Notes under the pieces: generated by a model | The model's database searches: none | What the model was told of the DNA's origin: nothing | Seen by the model: only the letters and a program-made list of their open reading frames with translations | Part shown: positions 20,726 to 32,440 of the stretch, piece by piece | How positions within the stretch are numbered: position 1 is the first letter of the stretch | Layout of the letters: every line of letters begins with the position of its first letter | Made by a program: the position numbers and the translations under genes | NCBI RefSeq assembly: GCF_052857255.1 | Contig: NC_135497.1 | Span: 550,665,531-550,729,530 of the forward strand | Reading direction: 5' to 3' | Length of the DNA stretch: 64,000 nt | From: Amblyomma americanum | Lineage: Eukaryota; Arthropoda; Arachnida; Ixodida; Ixodidae

Positions 20726-22230
20726 CAGCTTGTTCGCTGGCGTGCTATTTGGCTGGCATGCTCTAAATACAGCACCATTCGTCCACACCAAGCAACTGCA
20801 GCCTCACCTTTCTGCCAGAAGCAACTGATGTACCACTCCGTCGACAGTCATCGCGAAAACGGTAAGTTTTTAACTTTTTTGTTTTAATATTGTAACATTA
20901 AATCCTTTGGATATTTGTAACGAACTGCTGGGTACACTTAGTCATTTCCTGTGCTTTGAGTTTGGTTTGTGATGTCGTATACTTCATCACAAAAATAAAG
21001 TGCATTTATTCCATCTCCAGCAGAAAGTGTGAAACGTAATTAATAGTCTTTCAGACATTTTGAATAGGTACACTGAAAAACTCCCTCCATTTAAAATAAC
21101 GGCAACGCAATAACAAGAAATAATGTCGCATTGATTCATCTCTCACTGAACACACAGACTTGTTAAAGAGAGTATGCATGTGGTAGAAAATAAAACAACA
21201 TTGGGGGTCCTTTATATTTACTCCGCTAAAGCATCATTTAATCTAGTAGTTGTAACTGTTTTCACCCCGTTTAAAAACGAGGTTCAAACTGCATTTCCAT
21301 ATTCAAATGCACTTGCTCCACTTTGCACTGGACTAGATCCCGAGCAAGATAACATCATATTATTCACAAAAATGTACAAGTTCATGTACATATCGTTTTC
21401 TGTGATGTTATTATAAAAATGTCTGTTGCGTTTCTGTTATGGGTCACATTTTCGCGTAGTATTGCGTGCCTGTAAATAGTTTTGTCCAAGTTAGTATTTG
21501 ATATTAGTAAGTCGCACCGACCTTAGTATACTGAATTTACTATTAACCTATCTCGCGATTACCAAGGACGATTTCTATTAGCGTTTGTGTTGATGACGCT
21601 GTGCTGCCTTCATATTAGCAGCAGCATTTTTTTTGCTTATTGCGATAATACGCAAATTTTCCTCGTGATAGGGTGCATAACTTCAAGTGCCCTTGTTGAT
21701 CTTATAAACCTAATAAGTATCAAAACAAGTGAAATCCGGAGACTCAGAGTTTCTCTACTTTTGGTTTCAACCCCCCCCCCCTCCCGATATTTTCAAACTT
21801 TCAGTAATCATTTCCTAAAGTATTAACAGAATGTCTCCATTTGTCTTTCATTTAGCGCAAAGGATACCTGATCCAATGGAAAGGGTACTCCAAATGGCAT
21901 TGTACCCTGAAGCCTAAGAGGAATCTCAACGAGGCCTGTCTGCGCGAGCTCACATCCCCCAGGAAACCATCGAATCGACGCCTCCAGACTGCCTCTGAAG
22001 AGATCCTGTACGAAATTAAAAAAAAAAGCTGTACAACTGCCGTCGATCAAGCGGTCTCCTGTTGTCTGCTATCTTTGACAGTTGAAGTTTCACATTCACG
22101 CTGACAAATGAGACAGCTATAAAGATAAGACACGAGAAGGACCTTCTTCGAAAGACATACTTTGAAACTGTGCAATCATTTTTGCCCCCGAAGGTAAGGC
22201 TTCCCATTATGGGTAAATATTTTGAGAACC
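20726..22230. other. No recognised gene upstream of the transposase-like remnant
   Basis: AT-rich. Forward frames up to 80 codons (for example 21174-21416) show no motif. A C run lies at 21770. It may hold the 5' end of the following element, but I could not define a terminal repeat. Confidence 0.35.
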
Positions 22231-22243
22231 GGTTTACGTCACT

Positions 22244-24592
22244 GTGCAATATTGCGGTAGGCGCTACAGGAATTTGACAGGCCATGCGAAAGCATCCTTC
22301 TTAAAAAAGAATAGGTTAATAAAGATTCACTTCGAGTCTCAATCTAGACCACCTGGAAGGAATACCGCAGAATTCATAGAGAATATCGTAATTTCTTCTC
22401 TGCAAAAAGAACTCGAAAGAGTAGGAACAGTTTAAGAAAAGGCCACAAATGAACTCACAGACACCATCTCTGCCTATAAGGCGAAGCTTCTTAACCTAGA
22501 GCATTAGAACGAAAAACTAAAATCTGAAAAAACTACAATGCTACTCAAGAAAGGCATAATGGTCGGCGAGGAGTGAAAAAGAAACAGACCGAAGGAAGCT
22601 TAATGCCGCTGGATATTCCATCACGCAAGCACTTTAAGTTTTACTGGAAAGCTACGGCCTAGATGTATGCCAGCTTCTCGTAACTGGCCTGAAGGGCCTG
22701 CTGCATAAAGTAACATTCAAGGAAAATGGAGAAATTTTTTGTAATTGTGATATAAAAAGAGATTTCTGCAGCAATGGTCAAGTTAACTACAATGCCCTTT
22801 CTTCTTCAAACAAAAAAAGCTTGCGAGAAGTTGCAGCCCTCTTAGACGTACATTTTGACAGTAACGTTTTCTGGGAGCACCTCTCCGCGACCGTCCCTAA
22901 TTTTCCTGCCATAAGGCTAATACATTCTTACAGAGAGCACCTAGACAACAGAATAACTGTCTTCATGACACCAGATACCTCACCTGGCGCTCAGGTTTTC
23001 TTTGAGGAAGACTTGGCGTTAGCTGCGCGAGAGCTAGCTAAAGATGTAGGCATGAGTATGACAGAGATCTCCAGCGAGATACTCCTTGTAAAAATAGAGG
23101 GTGATGACTGTGTTGTGAGTAGACGCACGACCTGAACAACATTATCATTCGTCATCATTTGCAAAACGCGGCAGCTACAAAGCCATAACCTCCATCGCCT
23201 TCTCGGTGTGGCGGAGATCTCGGAGGGTTGTTTTGAAATAAGAAAAGATTTTAGGGATTTGATCAAAGAAATTTATGTTGTCGCACAAAGGGGTAGAATA
23301 TCTGTAGGGGACCAAAAGATTCCGATTCACATCTGTATAGGTTCAGATTTGAAATTTTTGCTTGTTTTTCAAGGGTCTGCAGTCTGCTGCATCACGCTAT
23401 CCTTGTCTATTTTGTCTAGCGAACCCACATACAAGGTGCTCAGTTCTGACAAGTACAAGAGCTTCAATGAACATCCTTTGATCCGCACTCTTGAGAACAT
23501 GAAAGCTGATTGCTGCACAGAGGCGAACGGGATGATAAACGTGCCTTTGTTCAACTTCGGCTCTTGTTTGATAATTCCTGATGTATTACGCATGAAGTTA
23601 AGAATAGTTAACCGCCTTGTAGGCGGATTGCTTTCAGAAGCAGAAGACAGATTACCGCGAAAAAGTCCGCAACCCACGTTGTATGACCATACACGTTCAG
23701 GACATAGTTGACCCCACAAATAACTGCGGGAATAAATTTCAAGTCTGGAAACCCAATGAAGGAAACAAGAGAAAAACACTCACGTCGCTATCGGGGGGCG
23801 ATTGTGAGTGCCTGCTGAAGCCTTTGCCAAAAAACTGGCCGGAAATTGCACCCTAAAACAGAGAAAAAAATTTTGCTCCTTTGGAAACTTCTGTGCAAAA
23901 TTTTGTACCACCTGGAAAATGATGTTGTAGGTGGCAGAAAAGAAAGAGAAACCTCAGAATTCTTTCACACGTTCTTAGAATTAGGGGCGCAAGGTTGCAA
24001 AGGCTGTGGTGGCGATAGAGTTACGCCGTATATTCATATTCACACGCACCACGCTTCCGCAACTCACGAAAAGTTCAAGTGCCTTGGTTGGTTTTCAAGC
24101 CAAGGGTTAGAGAAAAAAACTGACATGCTAAAGCATCTACACCATGGAAAGCCGAAAAAGTGGAATGCAGCCGCTGACGCCCTCAAGATGGCGAAAAGGC
24201 TTGAATTGAGTGAGAATGCCAGACTAAGTCGTGCATATAAAAAGCGGGACCAAGAGTACTGGTTTGAAGAACTTATTCAAGAGACACGGGCGAAGAGGCC
24301 ACGCTGTGCAGAAGAAAAAGTGAGAGAAGGAAACTCTCTACAAAATGTAAACGATATGGTTGCAGGAGAATTGCGCGCCGAGCTTCGGGCTATGGGAATG
24401 TCGACGAAAGTCAAATCAATAAAAAAAACTGGGCAACCTTGTGAGGAAAGAAAGCGAAAAGCAATGATTGTAGCCATAGGAGGAGACAAGTTATATTGTG
24501 AGAGGTGTATTTTAGTTTTGGGCGTTTTCTCCTTTATTTATAGTGCTGTGTTGTACCTCTGGTTTATAAAGTTCATCACTGCTTGGAGATGA
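22244..24592 (+). pseudogene. Decayed transposase-like gene of unnamed family
   Basis: One frame from 22757 to 23711 is open except for TGA at about 23133. It contains SLREVAALLDVHFDSNVFWE, LDNRITVFMTPDTSPGAQVF, GDQKIPIHICIGSDLKFLLV and VPLFNFGSCLIIPDVLRMKL. An upstream part (22244-22560) looks like a Leu/Lys/Glu coiled coil with stops. After a frameshift, 23846-24592 reads ILYHLENDVVGGRKERETSE, GCKGCGGDRVTPYIHIHTHH, GWFSSQGLEKKTDM and a basic tail. The acidic/His-rich centre and the ...GLEKKTD... end resemble a multicopy family that I have seen in arthropod and cnidarian genomes, but I cannot name it. AATAAA occurs at about 25333. At least two stops and two frameshifts make it non-functional. 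Confidence 0.5.
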
Positions 24593-24867
24593 AGAGTACT
24601 GTTCCCGATTACTTATGCAACCTGCCCCTAAAGGAGTGTTCGGTGCGTAGTAAAAATAGTGTATTTGTATTATGTGAGTGTTTACCTGCCAAATATGCGC
24701 TGAGCAATTTTTGGTGTAATATAAATGTGATATGTGTGTTTTGTAAGTATTGCCATCATCACTTTTAAAATGAACTTTTGACTTGTCTTGGCGTAAGAAA
24801 ATTCTTTTATCTAATCAAAGCATGGGGAAGCAATTTATATCGCAATCAGTAAAGCTAGAAAAAATAC

Positions 24868-25000
24868 TGGGGGGGGGGGGGGGGGGGGAGCTTTTTAAAT
24901 GAACATGCACATAGGCCTTTCTAGTTCTACGGTGCAACAGGAAAAAAATATTGCACCGCATTTAAGAAAACTGATCGGGCGTATCGGGCGTATCGGGCGT
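24868..25000. repeat. Poly-G run and 9-bp tandem triplet
   Basis: About 18 G residues at 24870-24888. ATCGGGCGT is then repeated three times without gap at 24974-25000. The two are separated by 85 bp of ordinary sequence, 3' of the decayed transposase-like gene. Confidence 0.85.
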
Positions 25001-25937
25001 AGATCATCTGATACTCATTTGAAAAACAGGCGCGATACAAGTGACGACAGCAGTACTACATTCCATGCCAACATTTATGTTCATTTGTACGTCCTTCTAT
25101 GCTGCCTGATTTTGCTTGGCAACCGATTAAAAGTTTGCCTTGTTCTTTTTTCTTTTCGCAAGCTTTTGCTTCTTTTGTATGCCATTTTTCTGTGAAGTGT
25201 GTTTAGTTATATTCATATTCGTGATGTTTGGAGTGCATTGTTCTGGTTGTACATGTAACATGAACACAAGGTGATGACGCTATGTGATTCTGACTACAAA
25301 TTTTCTTTCCAAATGCTGTATAAAAAATGTAAAATAAAACATTTTATGTCGGCTCTATAGCCCTTGTCATTGCCTTTTTGCGGTGAAGTTATAACCCCTA
25401 CCGCATAAGCTATCAGATAGTGTGACAAGTGCAAGTTTGTTGACAGCGACGGCATGAAAATAGACCTATTACATTTGTTCGATTTCCTCCTCGAAGGGGC
25501 AAAGGAGAAAAAAAAATATAATCTCCAGTGCTTCGAATATTACTGTAAACGTAACAGATCACTTCACATGATTGTCTTCGTTACGAAGGCTCCCCCTTCA
25601 TGCATGATAATTTGCTGACATTGTGCTTTCCGCTACGTGCTATAATGACCTCCCTGCCTATTTGATATTCTCATTAACCATATAACATGGAATGTAATTC
25701 GTGACGGTTTTCATTGGTATACATTCCTTTTTAGCGTCTACTTTTCGCAGCGCTCTACCCCTGTATTACAATTGTCTTGGCTTTGATTTACCAAACCCTG
25801 CTGCTGTCAAAGTATGCAATAGTATTGTTCAGTGCAGTAAAATTAGTTTTTCACGCGACCACATAATCAAGCCTGCTGCAGGCAGTGTAAGCTGGGAATT
25901 GGGAAAAGCTGCAATGAAAAAAATACAAATTCGTTCG

Positions 25938-26045
25938 ATTACCGGCTATGAGGGACAGCGCACTGGAGCGCTTAGAACTAATTCGACCCCCTGGGGTAAA
26001 TAGACGGGGCATTGTTGCATTTCGCCTCCGCTGAATTGTGGGCAT
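25938..26045 (-). mobile_element. Ruka-like SINE, diverged 3' part
   Basis: The reverse complement parallels the SINE at 58234-58471. The forward strand shows GGCTATGAGGGACA-CGC, GGAG-GCTTAGAA-TAATTCGACCCCCTGG and CATTTCGCCTCCGC, which correspond to the gTCTCTC, the CCAGGTGGTCGAAATTTCC and the GGCGGAGGCGAAAT segments in reverse. About two thirds of positions agree by eye. The tRNA-like head is not preserved. Confidence 0.5.
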
Positions 26046-26094
26046 AAAGGCTGGGTTCTCAGCCGGCCTTACATCACTTGGCTCCCTATGCAAG

Positions 26095-28540
26095 ACTTTG
26101 CCCCCCCCCCCCCCTTCGCCTATCTCTCTCTCTCTGACAATATTTGTGGAGGAGTTTCTCTTTGATTTTTATTGCCCGTCCTAACGGGGAGCACTTCTAG
26201 TTTTCATTCTTTTAACAGTATCAATGTATATTTGTACTGGCCTGGGCAGGACACTTAGTTGTTCTTTATTTTTCTTCCCCCTCTAATTTATATCCGTTAA
26301 CATTCTTTGATCTTGCTCCTGGCGATCAATTTTTTACACGCTTTCATAGCATTTTAAAGAATAAGATGAATCTTAAAAGCAGGCTGCTTGCGATAACGCA
26401 GCTCATCTCTTATATCTATCTATATATTTATATATATAAATAGTTATGAACTGGATTCTTGATGACGTGCATGTAAAATGTAAAAGCGCTTTTTCGGAGG
26501 ACAGAGGTGGACAAAATTAAATTCACTAATTGCAAAAATAGATAAACGTTCGTGGTATCTTGTGGCATCTTTTAACGCGAAGTTTCGAACCTCAAAAGCG
26601 AAGCCTCATTTTTCAGTCGTGTTCCACAGATAGGATTCCGGGCAATACATCATACATGCATATTACAGAAGTCTGAATGAAAGGACAGCAAAAAAAAGTC
26701 GCCAATAGCTGTAGCAATAAAAGTGTGAATAGTGATCATGCGTTAAATTTTTCATTCACACATTCATACTAATATATTTTCTATTGAAACAAGCACTTTT
26801 ATTAAAATCAGTTGACAAAAACAAAAGGTTCTGAACCCAGGTTAGAATCCTAAGTGCAAACACCAGTCACCATATTCGGACAACGCTAGAGTGACTAATT
26901 TGAAAGCCTTACAGGCGATCGTGACGGTAACAACCTGAACATCTATCGAGACGCTATCTGCTTCTACACTCCCAATACTATGTTATGCGCGACGACAGCT
27001 GAGCAGCTTCAGAATGTTTCTGAGCAAAGCTATATCACATTTTCTTAAATAAGTTTCATAGTAATAAACTGAAACACTTATATCCGCGAATACTTTTTGA
27101 TGCCGCTGCGCTCTTTCAGCGACAAGAATAGGTAAAATTCAGATGAGCTAGCTCTCATACCCTAATATATCATGATCACACGCGCAAATAAACTTTTTGA
27201 ATAGCAAAGGGCTGAAAATTTGCAAAGTTGCTCCACGACAAGCATATGTATGAACAGCCGCGTGTACTTTATGTAGCTGCGTTAATGCATGGTCATCGTA
27301 ACAACCTTCTATATTTAAAACGCCGGTCGAGACACTGGGTTCGAGCTCTGACATGTGTTCTTGTCTACAAGGCAAAAGTCAACGATAATAAGGTAAGCAT
27401 CAAAATGGACGCAACTTCATCAGTCCGAACCATTTCTGCAGCGTAGCTCGCTACCAGGCACCATGTTTGATATTTTAGACAATATCATGTTTCAGATTAA
27501 AAGGCCTCGGGGAGCTTCTTGATCAAAGTTATGCAAGATCGTCGCACGCCATTTTAAACAGCATATATTAAGGTACCTAAAACCGGGAATAATTTTCGAT
27601 ATCTATCCGCGTTACGCGCTATACAGTTTCAAAGTCTGGAAAAATGGCAAAATTTGGCCCCCTCCCATAGGTAGCATAGTATAATATCCAAACGCGCTGG
27701 GAAGCTCGTGTATTAATACCATAGAACTGAAACTTCGGCACATTCGTCAGCTAAGTGCATATTATACAAATCCCGGAAGCAATTTTTGTAGGTGCTTTTG
27801 TTCTTGTTTTACGGTTGTTTTTGTACCCAATCCCTTTCAGTTACGCTCCCTGTCGCCGCCACTGCAGGTAAATGGCGCAAGTAGTTGATGTCCCGGAAAG
27901 CTGGGCATGTCGCCACTACCTGTTTCCAAGGAAGCCGTACTGCATGAAGCGAGAATATGTGCGAAGAATGCTGAGGCTAGGCTAAGCCTCCATTCGCTTC
28001 TCAGCACGGATCGCGCAGCCCTGTTCAATGTTGAAGTCATGCGTTTGAACCAAATAGCGGGAAGAAAATGTTCCATTTTTAAATCTAGTTTTCTCGGCGA
28101 TAAACGAGCTCCTTTATGCCGGGCAAACATCTACCTAGCGATAGAATCAATTTTTGCTAACAACAAGAAATTACTAAGAACAAAAAAAATACTCCTGAAA
28201 GTTAATTCAGAGGCGTGCAACCATCTGTGCCTCTACAAAAGAAATAAGAACTAGAAGACATGCTTTAAAGTAAGACGCATATATTTTTCTTTGCTTATAA
28301 GGGAGGAAGCGGTAGGTAGTGTGCAGCTTAACATCCTCAAGGGCCGCTGGAACATCGGTGAGTGGAACGAGTTTATCGAATTTTTCCCTAGTTTGTCAAA
28401 GATACGAACACAGTCTGTCCGGACTTTTGCGTAGGACAACAGTACCGCAGGACAAAGCTGACTATCTAATCATAATAATAATAATAACACGCTTGTGGCT
28501 CTAGATAGCCAAAATGACACCTATTCAGGGATGAAGCACT
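26095..28540. other. No recognised gene
   Basis: A C run at 26101 and short TC and AT microsatellites (26123, 26409-26440) are the only clear features. A forward frame at 27907-28254 (115 codons) is not rejected by composition but shows no motif. An (ATA)n tract lies at 28471-28488 just before a LINE insertion site. Confidence 0.4.
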
Positions 28541-28551
28541 TTGAAAGAGAA

Positions 28552-29244
28552 TCGCTGCAGCTCGATCGGCTCACGACAGTGCTAACATTGTCCAGCTACC
28601 ACTGATTACAGTCAGCGCAGTAAGACATCTGCGAATGCTTGGCCGAAATGAGATTTTAGCGTCCCGGTCTTCCACGGAAATTCCGCATGTGGTCAGCATT
28701 TCCTCGACCCCTTGCTTCAACTCAGTCCACCGTCCGGCCTCTGCCACTGCGATGCTACGCTGTGGCGGTGGCTGGGCGTGGAATTTCCAAATGTCTACTC
28801 CCATTTAATCGCAACCTCCTGCGTGTGGGAACTTCGGGTGCGACGAAACAGTAGAGCACCTACCTTATGACTGCCCTCTGTTTGAGCGTGAGCGTGTCCT
28901 TCCTGCTGCAACACTCCGCCGCTTAGACGCTCGGCCCCTTACTGAAGCCAAGGCTCTGGGTCCTTCGACTAAACCCTCAGAGCAAAGGACAGCTGTGAAG
29001 GCACTTTTCAAGTTCTTGAAGGACTCAGGACTGAGTGCAAGGTTGAGAACTATCAGTGTGCGGCCTGCGTATCCTGTAAGTAAGGGCCAACTGACCCGTG
29101 GAAAAGTGATCTCTCTTTCCTCTCTCCCCTTTCTATCTCTCCACCCGATCCCCTTCCCGCGTGTAGGGCAGCATACTGGGCGTCGCCTAGTTACCCTGCC
29201 TGCCTTTTCGTTCATCCTTCCCTCTTTATCTTTCTCTCTCTCTC
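28552..29244 (+). mobile_element. 5'-truncated LINE with 11-bp target-site duplication
   Basis: The body is flanked by TTGAAAGAGAA at 28541-28551 and again at 29245-29255. It starts inside ORF2 and ends in a CT-rich untranslated region with a (TC)n tail. The 5' truncation and flanking duplication are the marks of target-primed reverse transcription. The tail differs from the (TAC)n tail of the LINE at 45604-51185, so this is another subfamily. Confidence 0.85.
28554..29052 (+). pseudogene. C-terminal fragment of a LINE ORF2
   Basis: From the insertion junction one frame reads AARSAHDSANIVQLPLITVS, AVRHLRMLGRNEILASRS, MLRCGGGWAWNF, a TAA, then PPACGNFGCDETVEHLPYDC and PLFERERVLPAA, RRLDARPLTEAKALGP and TAVKALFKFLKDSGLSARL. 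This is the region after RNase H plus the C-terminal Cys/His cluster (C..CG..ETVEHL..DCP) typical of I-group LINEs. The normal stop after ...ARL is gone, and the frame runs on into the 3' untranslated part. The catalytic domains are missing through 5' truncation. Confidence 0.75.
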
Positions 29245-29255
29245 TTGAAAGAGAA

Positions 29256-30234
29256 ATTTGTGCCAATGTATACAGCAGAGACAGTGCGCAGTGCGGTGTC
29301 TTGTGTACTGAGTTCATCGTGGAGCTGTTGCGCTGTGCCTGTATCTGATCACAGCGTACATTCATGAATAAAATAACAGACAACTTTAGCATATCATGTA
29401 CCATGTTACCGATACATTTACCGGAGTACCGGGAGCCCACCCACTGCCAGTGCGCACGCGCTCATTGGTCCCGATACGACAGGCATGCATGCATGTGCTG
29501 GGCACCTGGCGCCATCTTGCTACATCTAGGCGATCTGCGCATGCGCATTTTCAGCGCGCAGGCTCCTGATACTCCTGTATCGGTAACGGTAACACGCTAG
29601 ACAGTATGCTAAAGATGTCTAATAAGAAGCACCTTTTGGTGTTCCAACTTTTCCTTGCCGCTGAGGAAATATAAAGTTTTGTTGTGTTTGCGCGCAAAGG
29701 CACGAGCGGCGCTTCCCTGCGAAGGTGTCAAACCATGGCTGCATTTTTTCTGGTCACGCATTAGAGGGTCGCTGAAACGAAAGACCGGACTTGATAATTC
29801 ATTTTTTTTACGGAGCAGCTCAGTAAAGGACGCGGACGCAGGAGTTTGATCGCTTAAGTGCTATTATCTTGGCCGCGACTGAACATCTAACATAACCATG
29901 TTACCACACTTCATTATGGTGTAAGCATACAGGACGTTTATAGCGGCTATGAACATAATAAAAATAGCGCTTGATACAAACGAACTGTGGGCACAGAACA
30001 CGATAACTGTAATTGCCGTCCCTCTGTCCTGCCCTGTCTTCTGTCTTTGTTGTTTATTTATATATTTACACAAGTCTGCTAACCTTTCCTTTGGTCCAAG
30101 CAGGGAGGGCTCAAAGGTAAACCTCAGCAAAACGAATACAACAGCAGTTATCTGTAAAACAATGACAATGAATAAGATAAATATTATACCAAATTCATTA
30201 TCTAAAATATGTGAAGAAGTGCCTTGTCAAAGTT
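29256..30234. other. No recognised gene
   Basis: Forward frames at 29364-29600 and 29949-30236 lack motifs. An AT-rich block at 29860-30230 may be the 3' untranslated end of the reverse-strand LINE remnant that follows, but no tail was recognised. Confidence 0.35.
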
Positions 30235-31060
30235 AACAGCCGATATCCCTCTCATAAGGAGGGCATTTTACATGGTAATTGTTCTTGAAGAAAGCAAACT
30301 TGAAAGCGTTAGTTTGCGCGAAGTATGGTGTTAAGCTGTAATCGCGATGATGAATTCTACACCTTTCTAAAAACTGTAAATAGGGGTCGGAAGGTACGCC
30401 TAATTTGCATCTATTAGTTCGTGGTGGAAGGAGAGGCGGACCATCTTAGGCCTTACATAGAGAGGTCTTATGTGGTCTGTTGCTATTAATAAAGATAGGG
30501 AATCAGTTAATTTTTTTCCAAAGTATACTGCGTGCCTCTATGCATTTTCCTCTCCTGCGATGTCCTTTTTTGTGGGAGGTCCGAAATTATAGCGGAATAT
30601 TCAAGTTTTGACATTATCAAGATATTATATGCAAATATTTTGCAGCTACTAGGTGTACCCGTAAGTTTATGGCGCAGGAAACCAAGTTTGCGTAGTGCGG
30701 ATTATGCTATGTTTTCTGCATGGTCGTTCCATTTTAGTTGTTAGCTTAACACAACACAATCTGTAGTCTGTCAGTTCTTTAGCTAAAACGATATTAGTAA
30801 CGTAGCTAAATGTGAAAAGGATTTTTCCTTTTCGTTGTACGAAAGAGCACTGTTTTCTGAGCATTTATTTAAATGCTCCATTATTCACTGAAGAAAATGA
30901 CACTGAACATACCATCGTCTGAATGTTGCTGGTCGGAAACGGAAGACAATGGGGTATACATCACGAAATCATCAGCACAGATACCGACTTTGCCAGTTGG
31001 ATTAATAATAGAAACTACTCATGGCGAACAGGCTGATTCAAGTGCCTCAGTAAAGTAGCA
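30235..31060 (-). pseudogene. Degenerate LINE reverse-transcriptase end (CR1/Jockey-like)
   Basis: Reverse-strand reading: INPTGKVGICADDFVMYTPL contains the ADD of the reverse-transcriptase catalytic loop. It is followed by a poorly conserved stretch, then LRKLGFLRHKLTGTPSSCKI, FAYNILIMSKLEYSAIISD, and RDYSLTPYFAQTNAFKFAFF. These match the wording of the thumb and C-terminal region of CR1/Jockey-type LINEs (RKL.FLRHKL, LEYA..VWDP, SLTPYFARTN). There are at least six stops or shifts, so the copy is old. The endonuclease domain is not present. Confidence 0.6.
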
Positions 31061-32094
31061 GCTATGAGTTGTCATAGACACACCATCACAAGCGCTTCTT
31101 GTTCCTGTGTGGAGCGATTGTGCAGCTGGCATGGATGCACGACCTGCATACTTGGTGGTCATGTGCTGCGTTACATGACTAAAATTCGCGCCCACTCTAT
31201 ACCTTCCATCGTGTTCTTCGAATGCAGTCAAGTAAACGCGTAGATGGTTACGCCGCGTTGAGTCAGTGTGCCAATGATGCGGCTACATTAGCATTCGGAG
31301 ATAAGTTAAGCAATACGCCTTAAATCTTGTAATCAAAGCAACAGACGAAAGCAGAGACCGCGAGTGTGCGTTTAACAGGGAGGGAACACTGTACGCCGGG
31401 CTGTATTTTTTAATGCCTTTGAGCGACTTCGTGCTCCTCTGCCATACTTCATATCCGAGGGAACCAGTGAAAGTTGTGCTTGAGCGTCCTCACTTGAAAT
31501 CGTGTTCGGTCGCGTAGCATGGGCATATAGTGAAGGCGTGGCGGCAGCCAACGCGCATTCACTCCGACACCCTGCTTCTCTGAAGTCGACACGAAAATTC
31601 CTCACACTATTTGCAGCTCCTAGCGGCCGCCTGCAGTTGCCCGTGATGACGCTGCACGTTAAAGGGAAGCTAAAGCACTTTTCCAAAAAAATTAGTTCTC
31701 TACGTGTTTTTCTAGCTTTTAGTCCGCTGAAAAAGAATATCTCATTCAAAAAGAGCGGACATAAACTCAAAAAGCTATTTTTCTAGACGAAAACTCGCCC
31801 CATCGCCTTAGGGCACCGCTCTTGACCGCGATTGGCCAGAACTGTCGTGTCGTCATCCACGGGGATCTCCGGCCGGCACCTACGGCGTTGCTGCGTAGCG
31901 CGTTGCTTCAGCTGGCTTTGAAGGGCTACATTTTGGAAATTGTGGATAATTCAAGCAGTTTTGAACAGTTTGGACTTTCACCATGCATGTTCGAGGCATC
32001 AGCGGCTTCAGAAAACGGCGGAACCAACGACGCCGCGGAGTGCGCAGGAGCGAAAGTCAAGTCGCGACATTTTCACGTGTTGGAAATCTCGACT
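31061..32094. other. No recognised gene; MITE-like terminus at 31659
   Basis: TTAAAGGGAAGC at 31659-31670 has the look of the TTAAAGGGA ends of small arthropod inverted-repeat elements. A related sequence in inverse orientation (GCTTCCCTTTAA) lies at 34156-34167. Nothing else is identified. Confidence 0.35.
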
Positions 32095-32440
32095 AGATGG
32101 ATGGATGGATAACAGCTTTTTATTTCCACCGGAAATGGAGACCGCTTACTACTCACCGCCCCCGGCACGCAGGCCTGGAAGGCGGAGGCCGGATCCTCTG
32201 TGACTAAAGGCGAACAAAGAGATTTTATCTCTTCGTGGCCTCAGCCGCCAGGCGGATTGGCTTGTTTCTGCTGAGCGGGTTCTGCGCTGCGCAGCAGGGG
32301 TTCCCAGCTTTCTCTGCTATCAATATCTTTGTCAACTCCGGGGTAGTCGGCGCATTCCCATTTTCTTTGCTTCCGGGTAACCGTGGAACAGCCGGACTGT
32401 CGCAACCTGGACGAGCGAGCGCAAACCTATTCTGAAATCG
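32095..32440 (-). mobile_element. 3' end of a LINE with (ATCC)n tail
   Basis: On the reverse strand a frame ends LIAEKAGNPCCAAQNPLSRN, KPIRLAAEATKR and stop at about 32225. It is followed by an untranslated stretch with GAAATAAAAAGCTG and a terminal (ATCC)n run at 32095-32109. A short basic C-terminus, AATAAA-like signal and tetranucleotide tail fit a 5'-truncated LINE. A convincing target duplication was not found. Confidence 0.42.

Noticed and set aside
27630..27720. Similarity to 55340-55390 (ATGGCAA-ATTT-GGCC, TATAGTATAAT)
   Set aside because: Blocks are short and in different order; not enough to call a shared repeat.
27907..28254. 115-codon forward frame as a host gene
   Set aside because: No recognised domain, splice context or codon pattern; chance length in this composition.
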